Positions 1-8,816 of a stretch of DNA of 64,000 nucleotides are shown here, in pieces. Within the stretch, counting starts at the first letter, position 1. Every line of letters begins with the position of its first letter. The stretch is taken from assembly GCF_001650915.1 (NCBI RefSeq), contig NZ_LXYO01000010.1, positions 1 to 64,000 of the forward strand. The letters run 5' to 3'. Origin of the DNA: Marinobacter sp. EhC06. GTDB lineage: Bacteria > Pseudomonadota > Gammaproteobacteria > Pseudomonadales > Oleiphilaceae. The notes under the pieces are model-generated. The model did no database searches and was not told the origin of the DNA. It saw nothing but the letters and a program-made list of their open reading frames with translations. The position numbers and the translations under genes are program-made.

Positions 1-26
1 TGTCCTCTGAAATATTCAGGCGACAA

Positions 27-431
27 CTACGCTGACACATAGGGAAGATCCTCCGGTATAAGCGTCGTGAGACCCACACCGGATGGTTTCACCGAGGAGC
101 GAACAAACAAAACATCTCCGCTACACAACGTAAATAGCTCTCTCTCGGCCTTCGAGGAATTCACCAGATCGAGATGTTCGATTTCCCGCTTGAAAGACGG
201 AACTCCAAAAACATCCATCAAGTTCAAGAACGGGTGCCCATAACCAAAATCTTCTGAAGACTTATTGATCCCGTTTTTAAAACTTCCAAGTTGTGAGAGC
301 GACTTTACATCCCAATCTTGAGGCAGCAACCCTACTTCGGTCATTTTAAAGCCGTTCGGTATATTCGGCTCTGACTCTTCTGCTCCAGAGGCGGGAACCA
401 CATATTGCAGGGCTTGCTCTTCATAACTCAT
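27..431 (-). CDS. hsdS: Type I restriction specificity subunit HsdS, N-terminal fragment ended by an amber codon
   Basis: HsdS supplies the DNA-recognition domains of a type I restriction-modification complex. The 134 residues look like the start of the first target-recognition domain: PQDWDVKSLSQLGSFKNG is the usual entry, and GDVLFVRSSVKPSGVGLTTL is a conserved HsdS stretch. The ATG at 431 overlaps the end of hsdM by 11 nt, as is normal for hsdM-hsdS pairs. Family members are roughly 400 residues, but this frame stops at a TAG at 27-29. The codons after the stop read LSPEYFRG, which still looks like HsdS, so the gene seems interrupted rather than short by design. Only 26 nt remain to the window edge, so a full or rearranged copy further left cannot be excluded. 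Confidence 0.75.
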   Translation of the reverse strand: MSYEEQALQYVVPASGAEESEPNIPNGFKMTEVGLLPQDWDVKSLSQLGSFKNGINKSSEDFGYGHPFLNLMDVFGVPSFKREIEHLDLVNSSKAERELFTLCSGDVLFVRSSVKPSGVGLTTLIPEDLPYVSA

Positions 432-2889
432 TTGAATTGAATCCCATTTTCTCGAGATGCCCTTGCACTTTTAAAGACAAATCTTTGACTCTTTGGGCCA
501 TTTCTGGCGCTGTGTGCATGTAACGAACCGCCAGTTGACGGACACGCCCGGTCAAGATCTGTGAAACGTAATCAAGTTGATTCTTAACCGAAAGTTCCAA
601 AGCAGCGAGCCATTTATCATTCACCACGAGCGTTTTGATCTCGTCCACACTCAGCTTCTCGTAATGACCGTAAGCCAATTTATCCAGCTTGAGATCCGCT
701 TCCTTGATGCGCTTTTTAAGGTCTGTCTGCTGCTTATCCAGCGCCAGCCATTGTTTGGCTATATTTGCCTCTTCCCGGCTCTCAGGATCATCTTTGATTT
801 CTTTCCAGAGTTTGGTCACTTCGCCCTTGTTAATTTTCTCGAGGTCGCCAAAAGCTTCCTCTTCGCCGCCATGCTCTTCTTCCAGCTCTGTCTGCTTTGC
901 GTTGAGAGCATCCAGCTCGGCTTGCATCTCGTCGAGTTCTGCCTGCTCCTTGGCAAAATAACTGGCGACGATGTAGGGCTTAGGTATTAGGTCGCAGGTC
1001 CAGCCCTTATCTTTCATCTGGCCTTTCTTCTTGCCGCTTGTGACTTCCTCCAGCACGCGACGCGGTTGGGCAACCCAGCCGTCAGCGGTGATTTCGTAGG
1101 TATCGTCCTGAAGCTCTTCCGCCCAATAGCCCATCAGATGCTGGTAAACATCGTAGGGGTCCAGCAACGGCGCCTGTCGGAACGTGTTCAGCAAATCCTC
1201 ACCAATATCTGTGATGAGCTCTTTGGGCTTGCTGTCGATGTCGAACGCCTTCATGACAGGCGTATTGCGCTCACGCCATTGTGAGAAAAGGCCCTGTATC
1301 GTTTCACGGAAAACGGCAAATTCAGGGTGTTCCAGAATGGTGGTTTTGATCTCTGAGGTTCCCACCGCAAGGTCGGCGTAGCCGGGGTGCGGGTTGGGCT
1401 GAAAGAGCCTGTTCCGCAGTTCGGGCATGACCCGCCAATAGGCCGCGAGGCCCGGAACCGGTGGGATAGATTCAGGGTCACCGTCAATGTCCCGCTCAGG
1501 GATGCCGCCGTTCAGGTGGGCATGAATATCGTGCAGGTCTTCCGGCTCGCTGGTGTCGATGTAGCGTGGCAGATTCAGGTTGAAGTCGTTTTTAGCGCTG
1601 GCGATTTCCTCAAACGGCACCATTCGGCCATAGCCCGGCAGATTGGTTTGTTTGTTGAACTTATCCACGATTCGATGGATATCCTGCTCGCGAAGGCGGT
1701 TTTTGTTGCCGTCTTTGATGAAGCCTTTCGAAGCGTCGAGCATGAATACGCCTTTTCGGGCCTGCGCATTCTCTTTGTCCAACACCAAAATGCATGCCGG
1801 AATGCCCGTGCCATAAAACAGGTTCGCTGGCAGGCCGATGATGCCCTTGAGGTAGCCCGACCGAACCAGCTGCTTGCGAATAACTGCCTCCGCATTCCCC
1901 CGAAAAAGAACACCGTGAGGCAGGATGATAGCGCCCTTGCCAGTGCTGTTCATGGAGCGGATGACGTGTAACAGATACGCGTAATCGCCCTGCTTTGAGG
2001 GCGGCACACCCCAGTCGAAGCGCTGGAACTGGTCGTCCTCCGGCGTCAGGCCGGTGCTCCAGGCTTTGTCAGAGAAAGGCGGATTGGCAACGACATAATC
2101 ATAGGTGCGCAGCCGTTCACCATCCTTGAACTTGGGATTCGAGAGCGTATCGCCCTGAACGATGTTCGCCGTAGGAAAGTCGTGCAGAATCATGTTCATT
2201 CGCGCAAGGCCGGCGGTCGTCACATCCTTTTCCTGGCCTTCCAGGGTAATGCGCAGGCCTGCTTCCGCCGCCACTTTCAGCAGCAGAGAGCCTGAACCGC
2301 ACGTCGGGTCGTAAGCGGTGGTGGACGCAACGGCTGACTCGGATGAGATACCAATCACCTGGGCCAGTATTCGGCTGACTTCCGAAGGCGTGTAAAACTG
2401 CCCCTTACTCTTGCCACTTTCGGTCGCGAAATGACGCATCAGGTATTCGTAGGCGTCCCCCAGAATGTCGTCATGTTCCGCCCGGTTCTTTGCAAAATTT
2501 AGCTCTGGCTTCTGGAAGATCCCGATCAGATTGGTAAGGCGATCGACCATCGCCTTACCCTCGCCCAGCTTGTTTGGATCGTTGAAATCCGGAAAGTCGC
2601 TGCGCGCGAGTCGCTGATTGGCCTCGATCAAGGGCTGGATGATCTGCGTATTGATCTTATCGCCAATGTCGGACTTGCCCTTCAGTTTAATCATGTCATT
2701 GAAGCTGGCACCCGGGGGAATTTTTACGGGCGGGTCAAAAAGGTCCGACTCTGCATACTTGTCCGTGATGTATTTAATGAACAGCATGAACAGGACGTAG
2801 TCCTTATACTGCGAGGCATCCATCCCGCCACGTAGGGCGTCACAGGACGCCCAGAGTGAGGAATAAAGTTCGGATTTCTTTATAGCCAT
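421..2889 (-). CDS. hsdM: Type I restriction-modification methyltransferase subunit HsdM
   Basis: N6-adenine DNA methyltransferase subunit of a type I restriction-modification system, transferring methyl from S-adenosylmethionine within the HsdS-specified site. An N-terminal HsdM helical domain (about residues 5-140) is followed by the catalytic domain, with DPTCGSGSLLL as the SAM-binding motif and NPPF as the catalytic motif of gamma-class N6-adenine methylases. At 822 residues it is much longer than the roughly 500 of classical HsdM; the extra C-terminal part (about 600-820) is charged and coiled-coil-like. It starts 168 nt downstream of zorD on the same strand and overlaps hsdS. No hsdR is in the window, so whether restriction is possible is unknown. 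Confidence 0.93.
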   Translation of the reverse strand: MAIKKSELYSSLWASCDALRGGMDASQYKDYVLFMLFIKYITDKYAESDLFDPPVKIPPGASFNDMIKLKGKSDIGDKINTQIIQPLIEANQRLARSDFPDFNDPNKLGEGKAMVDRLTNLIGIFQKPELNFAKNRAEHDDILGDAYEYLMRHFATESGKSKGQFYTPSEVSRILAQVIGISSESAVASTTAYDPTCGSGSLLLKVAAEAGLRITLEGQEKDVTTAGLARMNMILHDFPTANIVQGDTLSNPKFKDGERLRTYDYVVANPPFSDKAWSTGLTPEDDQFQRFDWGVPPSKQGDYAYLLHVIRSMNSTGKGAIILPHGVLFRGNAEAVIRKQLVRSGYLKGIIGLPANLFYGTGIPACILVLDKENAQARKGVFMLDASKGFIKDGNKNRLREQDIHRIVDKFNKQTNLPGYGRMVPFEEIASAKNDFNLNLPRYIDTSEPEDLHDIHAHLNGGIPERDIDGDPESIPPVPGLAAYWRVMPELRNRLFQPNPHPGYADLAVGTSEIKTTILEHPEFAVFRETIQGLFSQWRERNTPVMKAFDIDSKPKELITDIGEDLLNTFRQAPLLDPYDVYQHLMGYWAEELQDDTYEITADGWVAQPRRVLEEVTSGKKKGQMKDKGWTCDLIPKPYIVASYFAKEQAELDEMQAELDALNAKQTELEEEHGGEEEAFGDLEKINKGEVTKLWKEIKDDPESREEANIAKQWLALDKQQTDLKKRIKEADLKLDKLAYGHYEKLSVDEIKTLVVNDKWLAALELSVKNQLDYVSQILTGRVRQLAVRYMHTAPEMAQRVKDLSLKVQGHLEKMGFNSNEL

Positions 2890-3057
2890 TCAATGATCTC
2901 TCAGAAATATGGAAATTTGTCGCTTTAATAATCTTATTTGCGAGACGCGACAGAATACGTCGTGTTAAATCAGGGTCTGTCGGACAACTCTGCTTTCTTT
3001 ACATAAACCCATCCCTACTTCACAACGCCCGTAGGTTCGGGGCCTGTTATCACGGTA

Positions 3058-6000
3058 TTACAGACCCATGGATTTCATTACTTCATTCTCTGAAACTGCT
3101 TCCGGTGTCACGACCGCATCTTTCAGCATCAACTTGCCCCGAAGCAACCGATCCAGATGTACGTCAAATGCATCGTACTCCGGGTGCAAAACCGCCGGTA
3201 AGTGAATATTGACGGGCTTGGTTTGCCCAATCCGGTAAACCCGATCTGACGCCTGTGCTTCTTTCGCCGGGTTCCAATGCCGTTCCAGGTGAATCACGTG
3301 GTTGGCCCCGACTACCGTCAGGCCAACACCCGCTGCCACTGGAGACATAATCAGCACATTGAAACCCTGCTGGCCCTCAAACTCTGTGATTAGCTGTTTG
3401 CGGCTGAGTACGTCAGACTTTTTGGATACGGCGGCGGTATCACCATTAATTACCGCAATATCCAGTCCGTAAATCTGATCCAGCCACAGCTTGAGAAGTC
3501 TCTGCAGTCGTTTGGTCACCATGAACAGGATGACTTTTTCACCCCGTTTTTTTATCGCATCCAGAGACGCCAGAAGCACTGCCAGTTTGGCAGATTCCGA
3601 CATGATTTTTCTGGCCGATTGGGCGTCGTTGGTCATCAGTTCTGATTCGTGTCGAAGTCTGGGGTGCAGCGAGATTTCTCTCAATTGCTGAAGGACGGAC
3701 AGCGCTTTGCCGCGCATATCTTCGGTGGCCTGCTGCTCACGATACCCTTTCAGTGCATCCTCGTAGGCTCGCAGTTGCATCCCGCTCATCATGCTGGTGA
3801 GTTCTTTGTTATACACGAGGTTACCCTGGTCCGGCTGAGGCACACCGCAGCGAATGGTTTTGGACGGCAAACCGGATAACTGATCTTCCTTCACCCGTCT
3901 GAGCATGAATGGCCCCACGGTATCCCGCAATTCTTGCCCCAGCGATGCCCTGACCGAATCCCGATCATCCTCATCGGCTGCGAGAATGGGCTTTATCCAG
4001 GTGTCGCGGAAGGTTGTCCAGTTGCCCAGCAGCCCGGGCTGCGCCGTATCCATCAGGCACCAGAAGTCGCCCAGGCTGTTTTCTACAGGGGTACCCGTGG
4101 CAAGCAGTTTGAAGTCTGCCTTGAGGCCTTTGGCCGCTCGGGTTTGCAAGGTGTTTGGGTTCTTGATGTTCTGGGCTTCGTCGAAAATCACCATGCCCCA
4201 ATCGATACGGCAGAGTGAGAACTGGTAATCGCGAAGCGTCTGATACGTTGCAAGCACCAGCCTGCGTTCCGTATCCAACCGCTTGGTGCCGGCGTCCGGG
4301 CCGATATGCAGTGCGTACTTTATGGCGTCCTCATCTAGCACCTGATCGTTATCGAGAATTTCCGCCATCTGGGCCGCTTCGCGTTTCTCACCTTTGACGC
4401 GATACTTGGCCAGATCCCGGCCAGACTGAAGAACCACGATGTCTTTGAATGGAATACCATTGTAGGTGACGTCAACTTCGTCCTCCCAGTTTTCAAGGAG
4501 GCTGAGCGGCGCAACCACCAATATCGGCTTTTGCTGCTTGCCGGATTCTTTCTGCCTTCGCAGATACTCTCCGACTGCGACAAGACCCATGTAGGTTTTG
4601 CCTAACCCCATATCGTCTGCCAGCAACGCCCCTTGGAGGCGGTAGAATTCATCCGCTTTTTCATTGCGGGCCTGCTCAATAAGGTCGAGCATCCACCGGA
4701 TGCCCTCTTTCTGGTGGGGAAAGGGCTGCCTTGCATACATGGCCCAGTCTGGTTCTGCTTTACCCGAGGATTCTTTGGCCTTGTTGCGCAGCTCCTCATG
4801 AAGCTCTTCCGCTTCTTTCAATACCAGACTGAGTTTCTCTTTACTGACAGGGGTATCGTCTTCTTCCGGCCCATCAATGGCTTTTGGATTCCGAAGGTTG
4901 TCGGTGATTTTCTCAAGTTGGGTGGAGACGGCTTCGCGATTGGAGACGTCAATGGTTTCACCGTTAAAGGATAGGGTATCCGCGCCTTGCCCCCACGCTG
5001 CTTCCACGGCTTCCTGGAACTGCGAAAGTTCCTCTTCTGACTGGATGACTTTGGGGAGCGATTCCGGTGGCGCAGGCAACTTGTCGAGCGCAAACCAGTC
5101 CTGCTTTTTCGCATCTGCTTCCCCGAATTCCATGTGCTGAAGCTTTCCCACGCCTTCAACACGAACGGAAAAACCAAGCTCCAGATTAACCAAGGATGCG
5201 TCCAGAAAGGCTCCTGGAGTCTCTATGAACTCCTGCACTTTGTCGGCCGGAATGCGACGGTTGCCAAACACCTCTTTAACGGCCCGGACTTTTTCAGGCT
5301 CCAGAAGAACAACTCGTTTTCCTATACGAAGCGCGCCACCGGTTTCAGAATCGAAATCAAGCTGATCCCATCGCTTGCCCAATTCCTCTGGTGTCGCCCC
5401 GTCGCCAGTGCTTGGGCTGAGAAACAGGCTGCCGTCCGGCATTCGGGTTGCGACAACACCAATACCCTCGGGCACGGCGACATCGAGCTTCTGGAAATGC
5501 CCAAGGTCCAGGTTCATGCCATTGCGCTGTGCGGTCTGCAGCTCGGCCATTAAACGCAGGTTTGCGCCTTCTCCACGATCATCCGGGAGCATTTTCTGGT
5601 GATGCTCTAGGGCCTGAAGGGCAAAAAGTTCCGGGGCCGTCAGGCGGTATTTCTCGGTAGAGGTCAGGTAGAGAAATGGACCTTTTCGGGTGAAAGGCAC
5701 ACTGTGGCCGTCAACCGCTGCGGTCGCATTGACCCGAAACCCGCTGTTGCCAGTGCGGCCGCTTATATCGGTTTCAAACCCGCCTGAAAATCGTGGAGGT
5801 AGATTAAGAACTTCGGCCTGCTCATCATCGAGCCCGGCGATGTCCTCTGCGTTGATGTGAAAGCCGTTGGCCATCGGTTCTGCGAGCCCCTGTTCTTCGA
5901 GCATACGAAGGGCAATGAGCTGCATTTTTTGGAGCGCTTTACCTCGGCCGAGCGTCAATTCCTTGAATTTTTCCGGCTCAACAAAGAACAGAACGCCTGT

Positions 6001-6090
6001 GGAATCTGCTCTCAGATCAAATCCAGCCTGATCAGAGACATCGTCTTTTTCACCGGAAACCATTGATCTGAGGAGGTCGAGTAACGCCAT
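3058..6090 (-). CDS. zorD: Zorya type I protein ZorD, SNF2-family helicase
   Basis: Last gene of a type I Zorya anti-phage operon. In the family ZorD is the cytoplasmic SNF2 helicase effector thought to act on invading DNA. The 1010-residue protein has a long N-terminal region without recognised motifs (1-430). The SNF2 core follows: DDMGLGKT (Walker A), FDEAQNIKNP (DEAQ-type Walker B) and ATGTPVENS (motif III). The C-terminal helicase lobe includes SPVAAGVGLTV and HWNPAKEAQASDRVYRIGQ (motifs V/VI). The ATG lies 12 nt after the zorC stop and has AAGGG 6 nt upstream. Length and position after zorC separate it from an ordinary Swi2/Snf2 protein. Confidence 0.92.
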   Translation of the reverse strand: MALLDLLRSMVSGEKDDVSDQAGFDLRADSTGVLFFVEPEKFKELTLGRGKALQKMQLIALRMLEEQGLAEPMANGFHINAEDIAGLDDEQAEVLNLPPRFSGGFETDISGRTGNSGFRVNATAAVDGHSVPFTRKGPFLYLTSTEKYRLTAPELFALQALEHHQKMLPDDRGEGANLRLMAELQTAQRNGMNLDLGHFQKLDVAVPEGIGVVATRMPDGSLFLSPSTGDGATPEELGKRWDQLDFDSETGGALRIGKRVVLLEPEKVRAVKEVFGNRRIPADKVQEFIETPGAFLDASLVNLELGFSVRVEGVGKLQHMEFGEADAKKQDWFALDKLPAPPESLPKVIQSEEELSQFQEAVEAAWGQGADTLSFNGETIDVSNREAVSTQLEKITDNLRNPKAIDGPEEDDTPVSKEKLSLVLKEAEELHEELRNKAKESSGKAEPDWAMYARQPFPHQKEGIRWMLDLIEQARNEKADEFYRLQGALLADDMGLGKTYMGLVAVGEYLRRQKESGKQQKPILVVAPLSLLENWEDEVDVTYNGIPFKDIVVLQSGRDLAKYRVKGEKREAAQMAEILDNDQVLDEDAIKYALHIGPDAGTKRLDTERRLVLATYQTLRDYQFSLCRIDWGMVIFDEAQNIKNPNTLQTRAAKGLKADFKLLATGTPVENSLGDFWCLMDTAQPGLLGNWTTFRDTWIKPILAADEDDRDSVRASLGQELRDTVGPFMLRRVKEDQLSGLPSKTIRCGVPQPDQGNLVYNKELTSMMSGMQLRAYEDALKGYREQQATEDMRGKALSVLQQLREISLHPRLRHESELMTNDAQSARKIMSESAKLAVLLASLDAIKKRGEKVILFMVTKRLQRLLKLWLDQIYGLDIAVINGDTAAVSKKSDVLSRKQLITEFEGQQGFNVLIMSPVAAGVGLTVVGANHVIHLERHWNPAKEAQASDRVYRIGQTKPVNIHLPAVLHPEYDAFDVHLDRLLRGKLMLKDAVVTPEAVSENEVMKSMGL

Positions 6091-6102
6091 AAAATCCCTT
6101 TT

Positions 6103-8028
6103 TTATTTAAACTGATCGATAAATTCTGGCTTAACAACCCATGTATGCATGTCTTTTCTTTTTACATAGGGCCCCAAGGGCCCGGAAAACATGGCAACAA
6201 GATCTCTCAAAGTGAAGCCTAGCAACGTCGCGACATGTCTCGCCTTTGCGTCCGGATTATGTGCCAGGTATCCCATCACGGTTTTCTGCTGATCCGTCAG
6301 ATTGCGAATCGCCGCCTGAGGCGATTCGGGTTGCCGATGCGAAGGCTTATCCTTACTGGCGTGCTCAGTATTTCGCATTCTCCCCTGCAAGAACCTGTCA
6401 GCGGCGGACGCTGGCCTACGTTCTGAAAAAAGGTCTTCAAATCGCGGCGGTGTCCGCTTCGGCACCCTCTGGCGGGCCGTCACTTCCAGATGTGGTGGCA
6501 GCTCCCTCGCTTCCGGAACCTGAACTTTGGCTGTTCTGGCAACCGGATAACCAAAACTGGCGAGATGCCCTTTGTACTCCGCATTGCTAAGGAGTGCCTC
6601 TATGTCCAGTTCAATGCCATGGTCGGCAAGGAAATTGATCACCTTGGATTGCCATGTGCCGTTGTGTGTCACCGCCTCGTAAGGGAGGTCGTACATTGCT
6701 TTATACTGAGCGGGCGTTATGTGGGTAAGCTCACCATGAGTAAACGAAGAAAAATCATAAGAGGGAACGATCTTGCCGGGTGTTGCAAGATACACCCAAA
6801 TCTTGAAACTGTGGGACCCTTCTACCAGGTGAAAATCGCCGCAATCCACATAGATGATGGCTTTGTCCGCCAGACCCCCGTCTAGTGTTGCGAAGTTCGT
6901 TTTGATTTCATCGCCCAGCAACCGCTTGACGATGCCCTCTGCCTTTCTGCCCAACATCAAGCGCGTGTTGTGGATCAAACCTTGATTGTAAAGGCCCTCA
7001 AGGAAGCGCTTTCGAGCAGGGAACATTCTCTGCAGATCGGCCTTATTCTCCTCGATGCCGTATTGCTCCAGAGCCTGGAGAAAGAGCTTGAGATCCTCTC
7101 GGGAGAGCCAACTTCTAACTTTCGCTATGCGAGCCTCTCCCAGCGGCTTCCACCACTCCTGGTAGGCTTTGCTGGAGCTCTTGATCCGAGGATCGCCGGC
7201 AACACCTAACACAAAGTCTTGCCAGTCCTCTGAAACCTCTGAGCCCGCGCGATCTATGAGGACCTCCAAAGCGGCATGGCCTATGCGTTTGCGGTTGCCG
7301 AAAGGCGCGCGATTTACACTTGGTTTAAGCAGCTCATCGAAAATCGGGTCGCGCTTGCCCACTTTTACTTCTTTCAGGGTCTCGATGTAGTAATGAGCCC
7401 GACAGAGGTCGCCATAGCGCCCCTCGTCGTAGCCGACGAGGCCGAGGGATGAGAACGTCTGTTCCAGCTCTTCTCCACTGTCACGGACACGCTGAGAAAA
7501 ACGGGCCGGGCCGTCAATACCCACCAGCCAGTCGATATTCTCTTGAACTGAGGCGACGGGATCACGGGACGTTCGACTATGTTCGTGTCGAGGTATTCTT
7601 TTGCATTGATCCAAAAGTACGGATTCAAGTGTCTCGAACAGGCCTTGTTCAAGGTTTTCCAGCTGATCAAACCTCTGAAAGTACAGCTGGCATAATTGCA
7701 GAAAAGTAGTGCGGGTGAGCCTCGGCTCTTGACGATCAACCAGAGTTTCCAGGACGTCAGAGGTACACCCCCGTCTCAGAATTTTATCGTTATTGCACCA
7801 AAGCCAGGTTAATGCTCGGGCACCTATTCTTTTGTTGAGCGCGTCATACAGATCCCGGAAATTACCACTCTCGACAGACTTCTCGATACGCCGACAAGTG
7901 GAATCGAATGCACCACCGCTTCCCGCAGACTTAGCGAACTTTTCAGCCCTCTCAAGAAGCGCGGACCAGCCAGATTCAACGTGATCCGGCCAGTCCATTT
8001 TGGGTTGAGGAGTCTGCGGCAGTTTCAT
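6103..8028 (-). CDS. zorC: Zorya type I protein ZorC (EH-signature protein)
   Basis: Third core gene of type I Zorya, between the ZorAB motor genes and zorD; the family is reported to bind DNA and couple the membrane motor to ZorD. The 641-residue soluble protein has no transmembrane segment. The central part (about 190-420) has the position and composition of the EH-signature domain. The region around 440-470 (THGELTHITPAQYKAMYDLP) and the C-terminal 60 residues (DQQKTVMGYLAHNPDAKARH onward), which look like a winged helix, could contact DNA. The start codon overlaps the zorB stop as ATGA, indicating coupled translation. Assignment rests mainly on the zorABCD gene order and on size, as the sequence lacks a short diagnostic catalytic motif. 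Confidence 0.87.
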   Translation of the reverse strand: MKLPQTPQPKMDWPDHVESGWSALLERAEKFAKSAGSGGAFDSTCRRIEKSVESGNFRDLYDALNKRIGARALTWLWCNNDKILRRGCTSDVLETLVDRQEPRLTRTTFLQLCQLYFQRFDQLENLEQGLFETLESVLLDQCKRIPRHEHSRTSRDPVASVQENIDWLVGIDGPARFSQRVRDSGEELEQTFSSLGLVGYDEGRYGDLCRAHYYIETLKEVKVGKRDPIFDELLKPSVNRAPFGNRKRIGHAALEVLIDRAGSEVSEDWQDFVLGVAGDPRIKSSSKAYQEWWKPLGEARIAKVRSWLSREDLKLFLQALEQYGIEENKADLQRMFPARKRFLEGLYNQGLIHNTRLMLGRKAEGIVKRLLGDEIKTNFATLDGGLADKAIIYVDCGDFHLVEGSHSFKIWVYLATPGKIVPSYDFSSFTHGELTHITPAQYKAMYDLPYEAVTHNGTWQSKVINFLADHGIELDIEALLSNAEYKGHLASFGYPVARTAKVQVPEARELPPHLEVTARQRVPKRTPPRFEDLFSERRPASAADRFLQGRMRNTEHASKDKPSHRQPESPQAAIRNLTDQQKTVMGYLAHNPDAKARHVATLLGFTLRDLVAMFSGPLGPYVKRKDMHTWVVKPEFIDQFK

Positions 8029-8816
8029 TGCGTCAACTTCACCTTGTCCCTGACTTTTTCATAGTCCTCGCTACTGGGCCGACGGATGGTAAAACGGATG
8101 TCGATGCGGCGGTTCTGTCTGTAGTCATCTTCGGTCTGCTGGTTTTCTACAACCGGTCTGGTTTCGGCGTAACCGCTTACTGAGAACAGCGGTTTACCCG
8201 CTCCATTTTCCAAGCCCCCGAGCTTTTGAGCTTCTGGCAACACCTGCTCCCACAGTTGCCACAGAGAAATTGCGCGGAAGGTAGACAAGCACCAGTTGCC
8301 TTTGACGCCACAGGGTCTGGCATTGAAAGGAACACTGTCGGTATGCCCTTCAACGAACACGGTGTCCAGATATTGGGACCGATCTTCTTTCGAGATCAAT
8401 TGGTGAAGCACCTCGCCGATTTCGTAGGCCGTATTTCTATATTGCTGACCAATTTCATCATCGCCTGAATCAAACCCCAGCAGCTGATTCGGGATTCTGA
8501 GTACAGTACTGTTCTCGCTGACTTCAACCTGGATTCCCCGTTCCTGAAGAATCTGTGCCGCCTCGGTCAGAATATTTTTTCTAACCTCCTCTGCTTTTCG
8601 CAGCAGGCTAATCTCTTCCTCGACTTCTACGACCTGTTCCTGCAGCCTCTCCTTTTCTTGCTCTGCCTGTTCCTGCAACTCCATCAGTTGAAGAATCAAA
8701 ATCACGGAAGCCAATATAAAGATCACAAGCAGACCGGACATGATGTCCGAAAAAGACATCCAGTACGGATTCTCCTCATCGACGGACGAAGATTTGGTGG
8801 TTCGCAGCAAGGCCAT
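8025..8816 (-). CDS. zorB: Zorya protein ZorB, MotB/OmpA-like stator subunit
   Basis: Inner-membrane, peptidoglycan-anchored partner of ZorA in a proton-driven motor. One transmembrane helix lies at about residues 20-45; its start, NPYWMSFSDIMSGL, contains an aspartate in the position of the MotB proton-carrying residue. A coiled coil of about 50 residues (QEQAEQEKERLQEQ) follows, then an OmpA-like peptidoglycan-binding domain with EGHTDSVPF, STFRAISL, GYAETRPV and NRRIDIRF. It shares a TAATG with the zorA stop and overlaps zorC by ATGA. The short linker, lack of flagellar context and zorC/zorD downstream exclude flagellar MotB. Confidence 0.93.
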   Translation of the reverse strand: MALLRTTKSSSVDEENPYWMSFSDIMSGLLVIFILASVILILQLMELQEQAEQEKERLQEQVVEVEEEISLLRKAEEVRKNILTEAAQILQERGIQVEVSENSTVLRIPNQLLGFDSGDDEIGQQYRNTAYEIGEVLHQLISKEDRSQYLDTVFVEGHTDSVPFNARPCGVKGNWCLSTFRAISLWQLWEQVLPEAQKLGGLENGAGKPLFSVSGYAETRPVVENQQTEDDYRQNRRIDIRFTIRRPSSEDYEKVRDKVKLTQ

